Part shown: in pieces, positions 1 to 8,291 of the stretch
Position numbering within the stretch: the first letter of the stretch is position 1
How the letters are laid out: every line of letters begins with the position of its first letter
From: Collinsella sp. AF20-14LB
GTDB taxonomy: Bacteria > Actinomycetota > Coriobacteriia > Coriobacteriales > Coriobacteriaceae
Direction of reading: 5' to 3'
Assembly (NCBI RefSeq): GCF_003459505.1
Contig: NZ_QRWD01000004.1
Location: 1 to 64,000 of the forward strand
Length of the DNA: 64,000 bases
Made by a program: the position numbers and the translations under genes
Notes under the pieces: model-generated
Told to the model about the DNA's origin: nothing
The model's database searches: none
The model's input: only the letters and a program-made list of their open reading frames with translations

Positions 1-110
1 TCTTTCATGCAGCAGGGGCTCTCAATGTTTTATGTCCTGCTCATATCGTCTGTGCCGGCAGTTGGGGACACTCCTTGTGTCGAGAGATTTCCCGTTCGCC
101 GATTTGTGCC

Positions 111-137
111 TTGAAAAATGTATATAACGACTATAAC
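111..137 (+). promoter_or_regulatory. possible promoter of the first EamA gene
   Basis: TTGAAA at 111-116 and TATAAC at 132-137 could be -35 and -10 boxes, although the 15 bp spacer is short. If they are used, transcription would begin near 143, so translation could not start at the ATG at 143. This agrees with the TTG start proposed at 179. The AT-rich stretch also resembles half of the ACGT-type operator seen upstream of the PTS. Confidence 0.3.
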
Positions 138-178
138 GTAGCATGAAACATATTGGAAATAATACTGAGGAGGCTGCG

Positions 179-1261
179 TTGAAGAGGAGCAATCTGGGCT
201 ATGTGCTGGTGCTGATCGCCGCGCTTATGTGGGGCAGCATCGGAATCTTTGTAAACGGCATCTCGGCCATGGGCGTTTCGTCCCAGAGCATGGCTGCCTT
301 TCGCTTGTTGGTCGGAGCGCTTATCTTGGCGCCGGTCCTGATGTTTATGGGCTGCCGTCCGGGTGAGGAGTCTACCGTGGTTCAGGGTCCGCTGACCCTG
401 TTCAAGGCAAGCCCTAAAGAGCTTGTTTCCTGCGCGCTTGTCGGTATCGTCGGTTTGGCTGCCGCCAACACCTGCTATTACGAGTGCATGCGCGAGGTGG
501 GCATGTCCACGGCATCGGTGCTGCTCTACACGTCGCCGGTGTTTGGCGTCGCGCTCGGCCGCGTACTTTATCGCGAGGACGTGACCCTCAACAAACTCAT
601 CGCCATTGTCTTTAACATCGTTGGCTGCGTGCTTGCGGTGACCAATGGCGACCTTTCCGGTTTTCATTTTTCGGTTTGGGGCGTCACGTCGGGCGTGATT
701 GCAGGCCTTTGTGGTGCGTCGCTCGCGGTGTTTAGCCGGATAGCAACCAAGACGGTCCACCCGCTGGCTGTCACGTTTTGGGGCTTTGTTTTTGGCGGTG
801 CGGTTATGGCAGCTATCGCGGCTCCGTGGCCGGATGTCGCCGCGGCAATGTCGCCACAGCTGCTGCTGTTGTTCCTTGGCTTTGGACTCATCCCCACAGC
901 CGTGGCTTACATCTTATATATGCAGGGTCTGTCCATGGGGCTCGAGACGTCGAAAGTTCCCGTCGTAATGTCATTCGAGACAGTCGTCACCGTACTGCTG
1001 GGCATTGGTGTCTACGCCGAGCCCGCCGGCGCGATCAAAGTTCTGGGCATCGTTTTGGTGCTCGCGTCCATCGTGATTATGAACACCGACTTTTCCAAGC
1101 TGCGCAACAGTGTGTTTGTCGGCCATGTCGTTGAGAGCATGACCTTTAAGCCCAACGCGTGGTGGACGGAGAAATCGCAGGACATGGATCTCTTCCGCGA
1201 GCGCACGGGCATTGCGCTGGAGCCCACCGTGCAGGAAAGCCCCTGGTACTTCGTGCGATAG
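179..1261 (+). CDS. EamA/DMT-family membrane transporter
   Basis: A 360-residue protein of the drug/metabolite transporter superfamily, probably a metabolite or amino-acid exporter in the cytoplasmic membrane. It has about ten hydrophobic segments in two EamA repeats, starting with ALMWGSIGIFVNGI near the N-terminus. An SPV-type segment follows helix 4, and the second repeat contains VPVVMSFETVVTVLLG. I chose TTG at 179 because GAGGAGG at 168-174 sits at proper spacing; an in-frame ATG at 143 has no ribosome binding site. The C-terminus carries about 45 hydrophilic residues beyond the last helix, somewhat longer than usual. The substrate cannot be told from sequence. It stands alone, followed by 180 bp and the PTS operon. 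Confidence 0.85.
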   Translation: MKRSNLGYVLVLIAALMWGSIGIFVNGISAMGVSSQSMAAFRLLVGALILAPVLMFMGCRPGEESTVVQGPLTLFKASPKELVSCALVGIVGLAAANTCYYECMREVGMSTASVLLYTSPVFGVALGRVLYREDVTLNKLIAIVFNIVGCVLAVTNGDLSGFHFSVWGVTSGVIAGLCGASLAVFSRIATKTVHPLAVTFWGFVFGGAVMAAIAAPWPDVAAAMSPQLLLLFLGFGLIPTAVAYILYMQGLSMGLETSKVPVVMSFETVVTVLLGIGVYAEPAGAIKVLGIVLVLASIVIMNTDFSKLRNSVFVGHVVESMTFKPNAWWTEKSQDMDLFRERTGIALEPTVQESPWYFVR

Positions 1262-1371
1262 GGGGTTGCGCGCGGCGTCCGACCTGGGGTTATCCAGCCA
1301 GCGCCGACCTACCCAGCCCCAACGTTTCAAGTACGTTAAACCCGCCAACGGTCGTTTTTCACCCGCGAACG

Positions 1372-1418
1372 GTTTATATACTAATTATCAATATAAACAA
1401 CGTATAAGACGTTATAAT
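1372..1418 (+). promoter_or_regulatory. operator and promoter of the mannose-type PTS operon
   Basis: AACGTATAAGACGTT at 1399-1413 is a palindrome of form ACGT-N5-ACGT. It abuts a -10 box TATAAT at 1413-1418. A second inverted pair, GTTTATAT (1372-1379) and ATATAAAC (1391-1398), lies just upstream. The same ACGT-N5-ACGT pattern occurs at 7434-7446 before a GntR/UTRA gene, so this is probably that repressor's site, placed to block RNA polymerase. The regulator assignment is inferred from the shared site. Confidence 0.6.
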
Positions 1419-1444
1419 GACCATAACGAAAAGGAGGAGGCAAG

Positions 1445-2368
1445 ATGAATCAGATCATTCTCGCATCTCATGGCGGCCTGGCCGCAGGCGCCAAAGACAC
1501 GCTCGAGATGGTTCTCGGCGACGTGTCGAACGTCCACGTCGTGTCGCTTGCTCGTGACGACAAGGAGCCCATCACCAATAAGGTTGAGGCTATGATCGCC
1601 ACGTTCAACGCGGACGACACCGTGTATGTGCTAACCGATATGCTCGGTAGCTCGGTCAACAACAACATGGTCGAGCTTTCCAAGAACGGCACGAAGTTCA
1701 CGGTTGTCAGCGGTTTCAACATCCCGCTGGCGCTCACGCTTGCTATGAGCCCCGCCCCCGTCAAGGGCACCGAGCTCGCGGCCCTCATCAACGAGGCCCG
1801 CACCGGTCTGACCAACCCCAACGCACCGGTCGAGGTCGCCGCGGCTCCCGCTAAGAAGGCCAAGGCGTCCCGTCACAGCTCCGGTCCCGCCAAGATCGTC
1901 CTCGCACGTCTTGACTACCGTCTGCTGCACGGCCAGGTCGTCTTTACCTGGACCACCAAGGTTCAGGCCGAGCGCATCATCGTCGTCGACAACGCTGCCG
2001 CCAACGATGACATCAAGAAGGGCGCTCTTAAGCTGGCCAAGCCCCAGGGCGTGCGCCTGAACGTCTTCACCGTTGAGCGTGCCCTTGCCAAGATGGACAG
2101 GCTCAACACCCTCGGCGAGCGCGTCATGTTCGTCTTTGGCAACACTGCCGAGATGCTGCAGTTCTGCCAGGGCTACAAGCTCGACGCCATCAACCTGGGC
2201 GCCACCGCCAACCACGACGGTGCCGAGCAGGTCGGCGGCAAGGACAGCTCCGTCTTCTTCGACGCCGCCCAGAAGGCCGACGTCAACCAACTGCTCGACA
2301 TGGGCATTAAGCTCTACGTCCAGCAGACCCCTACGTATCAGAGCGTCGACATCGACGCCAAGCTGTAA
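1445..2368 (+). CDS. PTS mannose-family fused EIIA-EIIB
   Basis: A 307-residue cytoplasmic phosphocarrier with a IIA domain (about 1-130), an Ala/Lys-rich linker (about 134-150) and a IIB domain (about 150-307). In IIA, ASHGGLA carries the phosphorylated His9. In IIB, RLDYRLLHGQV carries the phosphorylated His162. Phosphate passes from HPr to His9, then His162, then the sugar. The ATG has AGGAGGAGG upstream. It is the first gene of the IIAB-IIC-IID operon, with the operator at 1399-1413 in front. Mannose-family PTSs carry hexoses, amino sugars or Amadori compounds. The SIS deglycase downstream favours a fructoselysine/glucoselysine-type substrate, which is inference. Confidence 0.93.
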   Translation: MNQIILASHGGLAAGAKDTLEMVLGDVSNVHVVSLARDDKEPITNKVEAMIATFNADDTVYVLTDMLGSSVNNNMVELSKNGTKFTVVSGFNIPLALTLAMSPAPVKGTELAALINEARTGLTNPNAPVEVAAAPAKKAKASRHSSGPAKIVLARLDYRLLHGQVVFTWTTKVQAERIIVVDNAAANDDIKKGALKLAKPQGVRLNVFTVERALAKMDRLNTLGERVMFVFGNTAEMLQFCQGYKLDAINLGATANHDGAEQVGGKDSSVFFDAAQKADVNQLLDMGIKLYVQQTPTYQSVDIDAKL

Positions 2369-2404
2369 TCAACCAGGCGTTTGCCTGACTGAAAGGAGAA
2401 GGGT

Positions 2405-3199
2405 ATGAATACGTTCATCAGTGCGGTGCTCGTCGGCCTCGTCGGCGTGTTCTGCATGTGGGACTCCCGCCTGCTCGGTCGTCTTAACTTCGAGCAGCCC
2501 CTCGTTGGCGCTACGCTCGTCGGTCTGCTGCTGGGCGATGTGCCCACCGGCCTTGCCGTCGGTGCCGCCGTCGAGCTCGTGTCCATGGGCCTGGTGCAGG
2601 TCGGCGCCGCCGTTCCGCCCGATATGGTCCTGGGCGGCATCGTGGCCGCTGCCTTTGCGTGCCTGACCGATGCTTCCGCCGAGACCGCCATGACGATCGC
2701 CATCCCGGTCGCCGTCCTGGGTCAGCTCCTCGGCATCGTGTTCCGTTCCATCATCGCCGCCCTCACCCATGTGGCAGATAGCGCGATCGATAACGGAAAG
2801 TTCAAGACCGCTTACCGTATGCACATCTGCGCCGGCTCCGGTCTGTACGCCGTCATGTACTTCCTGCCGATCTTCCTGGCCGTCTTTGTCGGTACCGACC
2901 TGGTCCAAGCCATCGTCAACATGGTTCCCGAGTGGCTGTCCGTTGGTCTGAACGTCTCGACCAAGATCATGACCGCCTACGGTCTGGCCCTGCTGCTCAC
3001 CATGATGATCAAGAAGGGTATGACCCCGTTCCTGTTCATCGGTTTCCTGCTCGCCGCCTACCTCAACCTGTCCGTCATCGCGGTCGCTCTGATCGGTGTG
3101 TGCCTGGCTATTGTCTTCATGGGCTTCAAGTTCAACGGTTCCCATGCAGCCGCCGGTGTCGATTCCGACTACGATCCGCTCGAAGACGACGAAGACTAA
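2405..3199 (+). CDS. PTS mannose-family EIIC permease
   Basis: A 264-residue integral membrane protein that forms the sugar channel together with IID. It is hydrophobic throughout, with family landmarks such as WDSRLLGRLNFEQPLVGATLVGLLLGD near the N-terminus and AAVPPDMVLGGIVAAAFA after it. The ATG follows AAAGGAGAAGGGT. It is 36 bp after the IIAB stop and 13 bp before IID, so it is co-transcribed. The acidic cytoplasmic tail (DSDYDPLEDDED) is typical of such proteins. Confidence 0.93.
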   Translation: MNTFISAVLVGLVGVFCMWDSRLLGRLNFEQPLVGATLVGLLLGDVPTGLAVGAAVELVSMGLVQVGAAVPPDMVLGGIVAAAFACLTDASAETAMTIAIPVAVLGQLLGIVFRSIIAALTHVADSAIDNGKFKTAYRMHICAGSGLYAVMYFLPIFLAVFVGTDLVQAIVNMVPEWLSVGLNVSTKIMTAYGLALLLTMMIKKGMTPFLFIGFLLAAYLNLSVIAVALIGVCLAIVFMGFKFNGSHAAAGVDSDYDPLEDDED

Positions 3200-3212
3200 G
3201 GAGGAACACACT

Positions 3213-4046
3213 ATGGCAACCGCAACCAAGGACGTGTCCCTGAACAAGAAGGTCAGCCAGTTCTTCTGGCGCTCCTGGGCCATCCAGGCCTCTTGGAACT
3301 ACGAGCGTCAGATGAACATGGGCTTCCTCTACGGCATGGTCCCCACGCTCGATCGCCTCTATCCGGACGAGTCCGACCCCAAGCAGCTCGCTGCTAAGAA
3401 AGAGGCTTACCACCGTCACATGGCGTTCTACAACTGCACCCCGCAGACGAGCGCTTTTGTCCTAGGCCTCGCCGCCTCCATGGAGGAGGAGTACGCCAAG
3501 GATCCCGAGAACTTCGATCCCGATTCGATTAACGCGGTCAAGACCTCCCTCATGGGCCCGCTTTCCGGCATCGGTGACTCTTTCTTCCAGGGCACCATTC
3601 GCGTTATCGCCTTTGGCCTGGGCGTTCAGCTGGCTCAGCAGGGCTCCATCATGGGTCCGATCCTGGCCATGCTCATCTCCATTGTGCCCTCCGTGCTGAT
3701 CACGTGGTTCGCTGCCAAGATCGGCTACCAGGGCGGCCACGAGTACCTGAGCAAGCTCCAGGGTGGCGACCTCATGGAGAAGCTCATGTATGTCTGCGGC
3801 ATCGTGGGTCTTATGTCCGTGGGCGGCATGATCGCTACGCTGATCGGCGCCACCACCCCGCTGCAGTTCGCTGACGGCACCGTCGTGATCCAGGACATCC
3901 TGGACGGCATGATGCCCCAGATGATCTCCCTTGGCCTCACCGGCCTTATGTACTGGCTCATCAAGAAGAACGTCAACACCGGTTGGCTTCTCGTGATCGC
4001 CATCGTGGGCGGCATCGCCCTCTCCGCGGCCGGCATCCTGGCCTAG
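3213..4046 (+). CDS. PTS mannose-family EIID component
   Basis: A 277-residue membrane partner of IIC. It has a long amphipathic N-terminal part (FWRSWAIQASWNYERQMNMGF; MAFYNCTPQTSAFVLGL) and the family signature GPLSGIGDSFFQGTIRV, with hydrophobic helices in the C-terminal third. The reading frame is open further upstream, but ATG 3213 is preceded by TAAGGAGGAAC at good spacing and begins MATATKDVSLNKK. It is the last PTS gene; a strong GC stem follows at 4081-4111 before the SIS gene. Confidence 0.93.
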   Translation: MATATKDVSLNKKVSQFFWRSWAIQASWNYERQMNMGFLYGMVPTLDRLYPDESDPKQLAAKKEAYHRHMAFYNCTPQTSAFVLGLAASMEEEYAKDPENFDPDSINAVKTSLMGPLSGIGDSFFQGTIRVIAFGLGVQLAQQGSIMGPILAMLISIVPSVLITWFAAKIGYQGGHEYLSKLQGGDLMEKLMYVCGIVGLMSVGGMIATLIGATTPLQFADGTVVIQDILDGMMPQMISLGLTGLMYWLIKKNVNTGWLLVIAIVGGIALSAAGILA

Positions 4047-4080
4047 TCGCGACCAAGCGTCTAACCGCTTTCCCCCGGGG

Positions 4081-4111
4081 GCCTGCCTGGCATCCCATAC
4101 CCCAGGCAGGC
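4081..4111 (+). terminator. stem-loop after EIID (terminator or attenuator)
   Basis: GCCTGCCTGG (4081-4090) pairs perfectly with CCAGGCAGGC (4102-4111) around an 11-base loop. Only a weak T-rich tail follows, so it probably lowers read-through into the SIS gene or stabilises the PTS mRNA end. Confidence 0.5.
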
Positions 4112-4124
4112 TTCCATCCCTAAA

Positions 4125-4153
4125 TGTGTCAAAGGGACAGCTCCTTTGTCACA
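4125..4153. repeat. short inverted repeat upstream of the SIS gene
   Basis: TGTGTCAAAGG (4125-4135) and CCTTTGTCACA (4143-4153) pair with one mismatch around GACAGCT. It contains AAAGGGACAG, a word also present in the 33 bp repeats at 5341 and 15593, so it may belong to the same loose family of small intergenic palindromes. Confidence 0.4.
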
Positions 4154-4244
4154 TCCTCAACGGGCCGGCGACTCGGTCCAAATCACGGTAACCCTGCGTG
4201 CGTCCGGCAAAGTGGCGCCGCAATAATCGAAAGGAATGTGTCAG

Positions 4245-5228
4245 ATGTACGAGATCGACCTTAACCTCCCTAAGCAGATCGTCGCTGACGTCCTGTCCAA
4301 CCACGAGATCCACAGCGTCGCCTTCGTCGGCTGCGGTGCCTCCATGTCCGACCTTTACCCCGCCAAGTACTTCCTGGCCAACAACACGGACAAGCTGAAC
4401 GTTCAGATCTTCACCGCTAACGAGTTCAACTACGACACGCCCTCCTGGGTCAACGAGCACACCTTCGTGATCACCTGCTCCCTCGGTGGCTCCACGCCCG
4501 AGACCGTCGAGGCCAACAAGACCGCCAAGAAGCACAACTGCCCGGTCGTCTCCCTCACCAACAAGGCTGGCTCCGCTCTGACCGTCGACGCCGACCACGT
4601 CATCGTTCACGGCTTCCACGCCAACTACGCTGCCAAGTGCGAGAAGCCCGGCTACGCCATTGCTCTTGCTCTCGAGATCCTTCAGCAGACCGAAGGCTAT
4701 GACCACTACGAGGACATGATCACCGGCCTCACCAACGTCTTCGAGCTCTGCGAGAACGCCGCTCAGTCCGCCAAGGGCCTCGCCAAGCAGTTCGCCCAGG
4801 ACTTCAAGGACGACAAGATGATCTACTTCATGGCCTCTGGTGCCTCCGAGAAGATGGCTTATTCTCACGCCGCCTTCCTGTTCACCGAGATGCAGTGGAT
4901 CGACGCCGCCGCCTACAACACCGGCGAGTACTTCCACGGCCCGTTCGAGGTTTCCACCGAGGGTAAGCCCTACGTCTTCTTCATGTCCGATGGTGCCACC
5001 CGTCCGATGGACGCCCGCGCCCTCACCTTCCTTAAGCGCATGGGCGCCAAGGTCGCTCTGATCGACTCCAAGGACTACGGTCTAGCCGACGCCGTGCCGG
5101 CAAGCGTCGTCACCTACTTCAACCCGCTGCTGCACCTCGCCGTTATGCGCGAGTACGGCAACCAGATCGCCGAGGCCCGTCAGCACCCGCTGACCATGCG
5201 TCGCTACATGTGGAAGCTTTCCTACTAA
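4245..5228 (+). CDS. SIS-domain sugar-phosphate deglycase/isomerase (FrlB/Gfr-like)
   Basis: A 327-residue cytoplasmic enzyme with two SIS folds. FVGCGASMSDLYPAKYF is the first phosphosugar-binding loop, TCSLGGSTPETVEAN holds the Ser-rich SIS motif, and TGEYFHGPFEV in the second half is the catalytic-region motif of fructosamine-6-phosphate deglycases. The likely reaction is cleavage of a phosphorylated Amadori product to glucose-6-phosphate plus amine; amino-sugar-phosphate isomerase is the alternative. ATG 4236 is also in frame, but AAAGGA lies only about two bases from it and at proper distance from ATG 4245. The gene follows the PTS, which would deliver the phosphorylated substrate. It is paralogous to the gene at 11466. 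Confidence 0.82.
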   Translation: MYEIDLNLPKQIVADVLSNHEIHSVAFVGCGASMSDLYPAKYFLANNTDKLNVQIFTANEFNYDTPSWVNEHTFVITCSLGGSTPETVEANKTAKKHNCPVVSLTNKAGSALTVDADHVIVHGFHANYAAKCEKPGYAIALALEILQQTEGYDHYEDMITGLTNVFELCENAAQSAKGLAKQFAQDFKDDKMIYFMASGASEKMAYSHAAFLFTEMQWIDAAAYNTGEYFHGPFEVSTEGKPYVFFMSDGATRPMDARALTFLKRMGAKVALIDSKDYGLADAVPASVVTYFNPLLHLAVMREYGNQIAEARQHPLTMRRYMWKLSY

Positions 5229-5261
5229 TCACAAGTAAGTAGACCTTGCGGGTTGATTGAG

Positions 5262-5294
5262 AGGGGATGGGGTTTTCGCCCCATCCCCTTTTTT
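5262..5294 (+). terminator. Rho-independent terminator after the SIS gene
   Basis: AGGGGATGGGG (5262-5272), loop TTTTCG, CCCCATCCCCT (5279-5289), then five more T. A perfect 11 bp stem with a T-run. Confidence 0.9.
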
Positions 5295-5340
5295 GCTCTG
5301 GGGAGGACGTGTTTGTCGCTCCGCAAAACCCCAGGTAAAA

Positions 5341-5373
5341 CCTACCAAAATAAACCTGTCCCTTTTTGGCAGG
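5341..5373 (+). repeat. 33 bp palindromic-ended repeat in the HAD gene leader
   Basis: The ends CCTACCAAAA and TTTTTGGCAGG are inverted repeats around TAAACCTGTCCC. The reverse complement matches 15593-15625 at 31 of 33 positions. In both places, read along the downstream gene, it has the same orientation and lies just before the ribosome binding site. Confidence 0.75.
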
Positions 5374-5388
5374 TGGGAGGAGATGCGT

Positions 5389-6018
5389 ATGATCAAGGCA
5401 GTGCTGTTTGATATGGATGGCGTGCTGGTCGATACCGAGTGGTTCTACAACCGTCGTCGCGTGGCGTTTATGGAGGAGAAGGGGTTCCACTTTGACGAGA
5501 TCCCCGATCTTTCGGGGTCTAACGAGCCCGCCATTTGGAAGGCGCTGGTGCCCGACGATGTTGAGCTGCGCGAGCGCTTGCGCGTTGAGTACAAGCAGGT
5601 CTACAGCCCGGTTCACCCTGTTCCGTATGCCGAGCTGCTCAACGAGCAGACGGAGCCGGTGATGCGCGAGCTGCACGAGCGCGGCGTCAAGTGTGCCATC
5701 GCGAGCTCGTCCTACCGCGAGCTCATCGACGAGCTAGTGGAGATTGCCGGTATCGCCGACGTGCTGGACTACACCATTAGCGGTCACGAGTGCAGTGCGT
5801 TTAAGCCCGATCCCGAGATCTACCTGCGCGCCATGGAGGCGCTGGGTGTGGAGCCTACCGAGTGCCTGGTTATCGAGGACTCGCCTTTGGGCATCGAGGC
5901 CGGCAAGCGCTCCGGCGCGCGCGTCCTGGCACTGCGTCCGCACGAGGGCGTTAACCTGGACCAAACGGGAGCCGACGCCGTCATCGACAACCTCGCCGAC
6001 ATTCTGACCGCTTTGTAG
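5389..6018 (+). CDS. HAD-superfamily hydrolase (beta-phosphoglucomutase-like)
   Basis: A 209-residue HAD subfamily IA enzyme. The N-terminal FDMDGVLVDTEW supplies the Asp8 nucleophile and Asp10. AIASSSYRELID is motif II, FKPDPEIYLRAM carries the motif III Lys, and VIEDSPLGIEAGKRSGARVLAL is motif IV. The helical cap around residues 15-80 suits sugar phosphates. The frame is open from 5257 and ATG 5383 is also possible, but GGGAGGAG at 5375-5382 spaces correctly only to ATG 5389. It could dephosphorylate or isomerise a product of the nearby PTS pathway, although it lies behind a strong terminator with its own leader. Confidence 0.85.
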   Translation: MIKAVLFDMDGVLVDTEWFYNRRRVAFMEEKGFHFDEIPDLSGSNEPAIWKALVPDDVELRERLRVEYKQVYSPVHPVPYAELLNEQTEPVMRELHERGVKCAIASSSYRELIDELVEIAGIADVLDYTISGHECSAFKPDPEIYLRAMEALGVEPTECLVIEDSPLGIEAGKRSGARVLALRPHEGVNLDQTGADAVIDNLADILTAL

Positions 6019-6113
6019 CGTCAATTCGCCGCAAGAAGTGCGGATTCACACGTCTCTTGCGGTGGATTGGCTCATTTTGGCTTCAATTTAGATCCGTTTG
6101 GCTTCGACTCGGA

Positions 6114-6236
6114 CTAAGTGAGTAGACTCTTTGGCACATGCCGAGCACAAAGCGTATCTGCCTTAGTAAAACCGCAGGTCGGAGAGGTGGCTGTTTTGAG
6201 TGTGCTTGGTAGATCGCGAAAAGTCTACTCACTTAG
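6114..6236. repeat. long inverted-repeat intergenic element (family A, copy 1)
   Basis: CTAAGTGAGTAGACT (6114-6128) is perfectly inverted at 6222-6236. The pairing continues inward imperfectly to CCGAGCACA (6141-6149) and TGTGCTTGG (6201-6209). The centre holds AAAACCGCAGGT (6168-6179). The same CCGAGCACA word occurs inverted in the element at 59155, and the same 12-mer in the element at 12527. The flanks 6019-6113 and 6237-6371 show no gene; GAGAGGG...CCCTCTC at 6284-6309 is a further small stem. Confidence 0.7.
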
Positions 6237-6371
6237 AATTTGGCTCTTTGGTTGGGGAGCTGCTGGCTCGTTTTGGTTGTCGAGAGAGGGTGAATTGAAG
6301 CGCCCTCTCGCGCTCCATGCTACAATCGCCGACATGCCCCACAACTACATCTGCCTTCGAAGGGAGCCTAC

Positions 6372-7379
6372 GTGGCGAACGCCATCGATCAGCTCACGGA
6401 CCGCGTGCTCGTGCTCGGCCGCCTTACCATCGTCCGCCGCGCTATTACCGCTGTGGCGGTCACCATTTCTGCCGTTCTCCAGACATTTCTGATCCAGGCG
6501 TTCATTCAGCCCGCCGATCTGCTTCCGAGCGGTCTCACCGGCGTCGCGGTCCTGCTCGATCGCGTTACCTCGCTGGGTGGCGTTCATATCGACATCTCGC
6601 TCGGTATGCTCGCGCTCAACATTCCTGTGGCGCTCCTATGCTGGAGCGGCATTAGCAAGCGCTTCGTCATCTTCTCGATGATGCAAGTTGTGCTCTCGTC
6701 GCTGTTCCTCAACATCTTTCATTTCGCCCCGTTTTTGGGCGACAAGATCATGCTCATCATTTTTGGCGGCGTGGTCTCGGGTCTGGGCGCTGCCATCGCG
6801 CTTAAGTCCGGCGCATCTACCGGCGGCACCGACTTTATCGCGCTGTGGGTCTCCAACCACACGGGTAAGACCATCTGGGGTGTCATCTTTGGTTTCAACT
6901 GCTTTATCCTGGCGATCTTTGGCTTTATGTTTGGCTGGGATAACGCGGCGTACTCCATAGTGTTCCAGTTTATTTCGACCAAGACCATCGACAGCTTCTA
7001 TCATCGCTACGACCGTGTGACGCTGCAGATCACAACGCGTAAGGCAGACGAGGTCATGACCGCCTATGTTGACCATTTTCAGCATGGTATTAGCTGCGCC
7101 GAGGTCATCGGCGGATACAGCCGTGAAAAGATGTACCTGCTGCACACCGTTGTCTCGACCTACGAGAGCCAGGACATTATCAAGCTAGTGTGCGACATTG
7201 ATCCCGGTGCCGTGATCAACGTGTTCCACACGCTCAGCTTTGTGGGCGGCTGGTGGGGTGGTCATGTCGACGAGCCCATGCCCACGGCCGTTCCCGATCC
7301 CGACAAGCCCGCACGCATGGCCAGCAGGCAGGCGCGCCTCAGCGAGCAGGACAGTCTGCAACAGGACGACGGCAAGTAA
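6372..7379 (+). CDS. YitT family membrane protein (DUF161/DUF2179)
   Basis: A 335-residue protein with about five or six hydrophobic segments in the first 200 residues (for example AVAVTISAVLQTFLIQAFIQPADLL and GGVVSGLGAAIALKSGASTGGTDFIAL), then a cytoplasmic DUF2179-type domain (about 210-300) and a hydrophilic tail. The GASTGGTDFIA segment is characteristic of YitT/YqfU proteins. Their transport function is unsettled. The start is GTG at 6372 with AAGGGAG upstream; the first residues are MANAIDQLTD. It is monocistronic, between the inverted-repeat element and the GntR gene. Confidence 0.85.
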   Translation: MANAIDQLTDRVLVLGRLTIVRRAITAVAVTISAVLQTFLIQAFIQPADLLPSGLTGVAVLLDRVTSLGGVHIDISLGMLALNIPVALLCWSGISKRFVIFSMMQVVLSSLFLNIFHFAPFLGDKIMLIIFGGVVSGLGAAIALKSGASTGGTDFIALWVSNHTGKTIWGVIFGFNCFILAIFGFMFGWDNAAYSIVFQFISTKTIDSFYHRYDRVTLQITTRKADEVMTAYVDHFQHGISCAEVIGGYSREKMYLLHTVVSTYESQDIIKLVCDIDPGAVINVFHTLSFVGGWWGGHVDEPMPTAVPDPDKPARMASRQARLSEQDSLQQDDGK

Positions 7380-7433
7380 GGTTTTGCTGTATGTGGTGTA
7401 TCGTTTTATCCAACTGAGGTAACATATAAAAAG

Positions 7434-7446
7434 ACGTTATATACGT
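7434..7446 (+). promoter_or_regulatory. operator before the first GntR/UTRA gene
   Basis: ACGTTATATACGT has the form ACGT-N5-ACGT, the same layout as 1400-1412 before the PTS operon. It lies 38 bp before the ATG in an AT-rich promoter stretch. This suggests autoregulation and control of the PTS by the same protein. Confidence 0.6.
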
Positions 7447-7483
7447 ATTAGTTATTTCGCTATTTTGATAAGAGTGATCAGAT

Positions 7484-8203
7484 ATGCCCGCACCCAAAAA
7501 TGCACCGCTTTACCAGCAGATTTACGACGAAATCAAGGATGCGATCGAGAAAGGTGTTTATGCACCCAAGGAGCGTATTCCGTCCGAGCTCGAGCTAGCC
7601 GAGCAGTACGAGGTGAGCCGAATTACGGTGCGCCGCGCCGTCGAGGAGCTATGCTCCGATGGCTACCTGGTTAAGCAGCAGGGCCGCGGCACCTTTGTTT
7701 CCACGCCGCACATCAATCGCCAGTTTCACGCCTCGACGCTGCAGACGTTTACCGCGCTGTGTGCCGACAACGGCATGAAGGCGGGCGCACATGTGATCGA
7801 TCGTCAGATCGTTCCGGCGCGCCAAAACGAGATGGAGTTCTTTGGCCTGCAGAAGGATGCGTTGCTGCTGCATATCAAGCGCGTGCGTACGGCCGACGGT
7901 GAGCCCATCTTTGAGGAGAACATCTTTGTGCCGTTTGACGCCTACCGTGAGCTGTTGACGGCCGATCTTGAGGACAAGTCGATTTTTGCCGAGGTCGAGC
8001 GTGTTGGCGGAACACCGATTGTCTCGGTTGGCTACCGTACGGTCGAGGCCGTTCGTGCCAACGCCGAGCAGGCCGCCGAGCTGGGCATTGCCCCGCACGA
8101 TCCGCTGCTCAACCTGCGTGCCGGCTTTATCGGCCCCAATGGCGAGCCGGTCCTGATGGGTAAGCAGTACTACGTGGGATCGCGCTACGTTATGGTCATG
8201 TAA
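7484..8203 (+). CDS. GntR-family transcriptional regulator with UTRA ligand domain
   Basis: A 239-residue HutC/FadR-type repressor. The N-terminal winged helix (about 1-72) includes YQQIYDEIKDAIEKGVYAPKERIPSELELAEQYEVSRITVRRAVEEL and ends with the wing QQGRGTFV. The UTRA domain (about 90-235) includes ERVRTADG-like LLHIKRVRTADGEPIFEEN and the closing GSRYVMVM. UTRA repressors usually bind sugar-phosphates or phosphorylated amino sugars. The shared ACGT-N5-ACGT sites at 1400 and 7434 tie it to the PTS operon and to its own gene. Its paralogue lies at 10566. Confidence 0.9.
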   Translation: MPAPKNAPLYQQIYDEIKDAIEKGVYAPKERIPSELELAEQYEVSRITVRRAVEELCSDGYLVKQQGRGTFVSTPHINRQFHASTLQTFTALCADNGMKAGAHVIDRQIVPARQNEMEFFGLQKDALLLHIKRVRTADGEPIFEENIFVPFDAYRELLTADLEDKSIFAEVERVGGTPIVSVGYRTVEAVRANAEQAAELGIAPHDPLLNLRAGFIGPNGEPVLMGKQYYVGSRYVMVM

Positions 8204-8277
8204 GTTACGCGGTTTTACCAAACCGCGTAACGGGCCGACGCTGCGCCCTTGGTTCCGCCGTTCTAACGAACGGCGGA
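8204..8277. other. two perfect stem-loops after the GntR gene
   Basis: GTTACGCGGTTT (8204-8215) pairs fully with AAACCGCGTAAC (8220-8231). TCCGCCGTTC (8254-8263) pairs fully with GAACGGCGGA (8268-8277) around TAAC. Neither is followed by a T-run, so they look more like mRNA-stabilising or processed structures than classical terminators. They begin the 377 bp gene-free stretch before recQ, which also holds the elements at 8292 and 8435. Confidence 0.7.
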
Positions 8278-8291
8278 CCGGTCGACGCTGC

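Noticed and set aside
6118-6492. 124-codon plus-strand ORF
   Set aside because: It overlaps the family A inverted repeat and the real YitT start, with no similarity to any protein.
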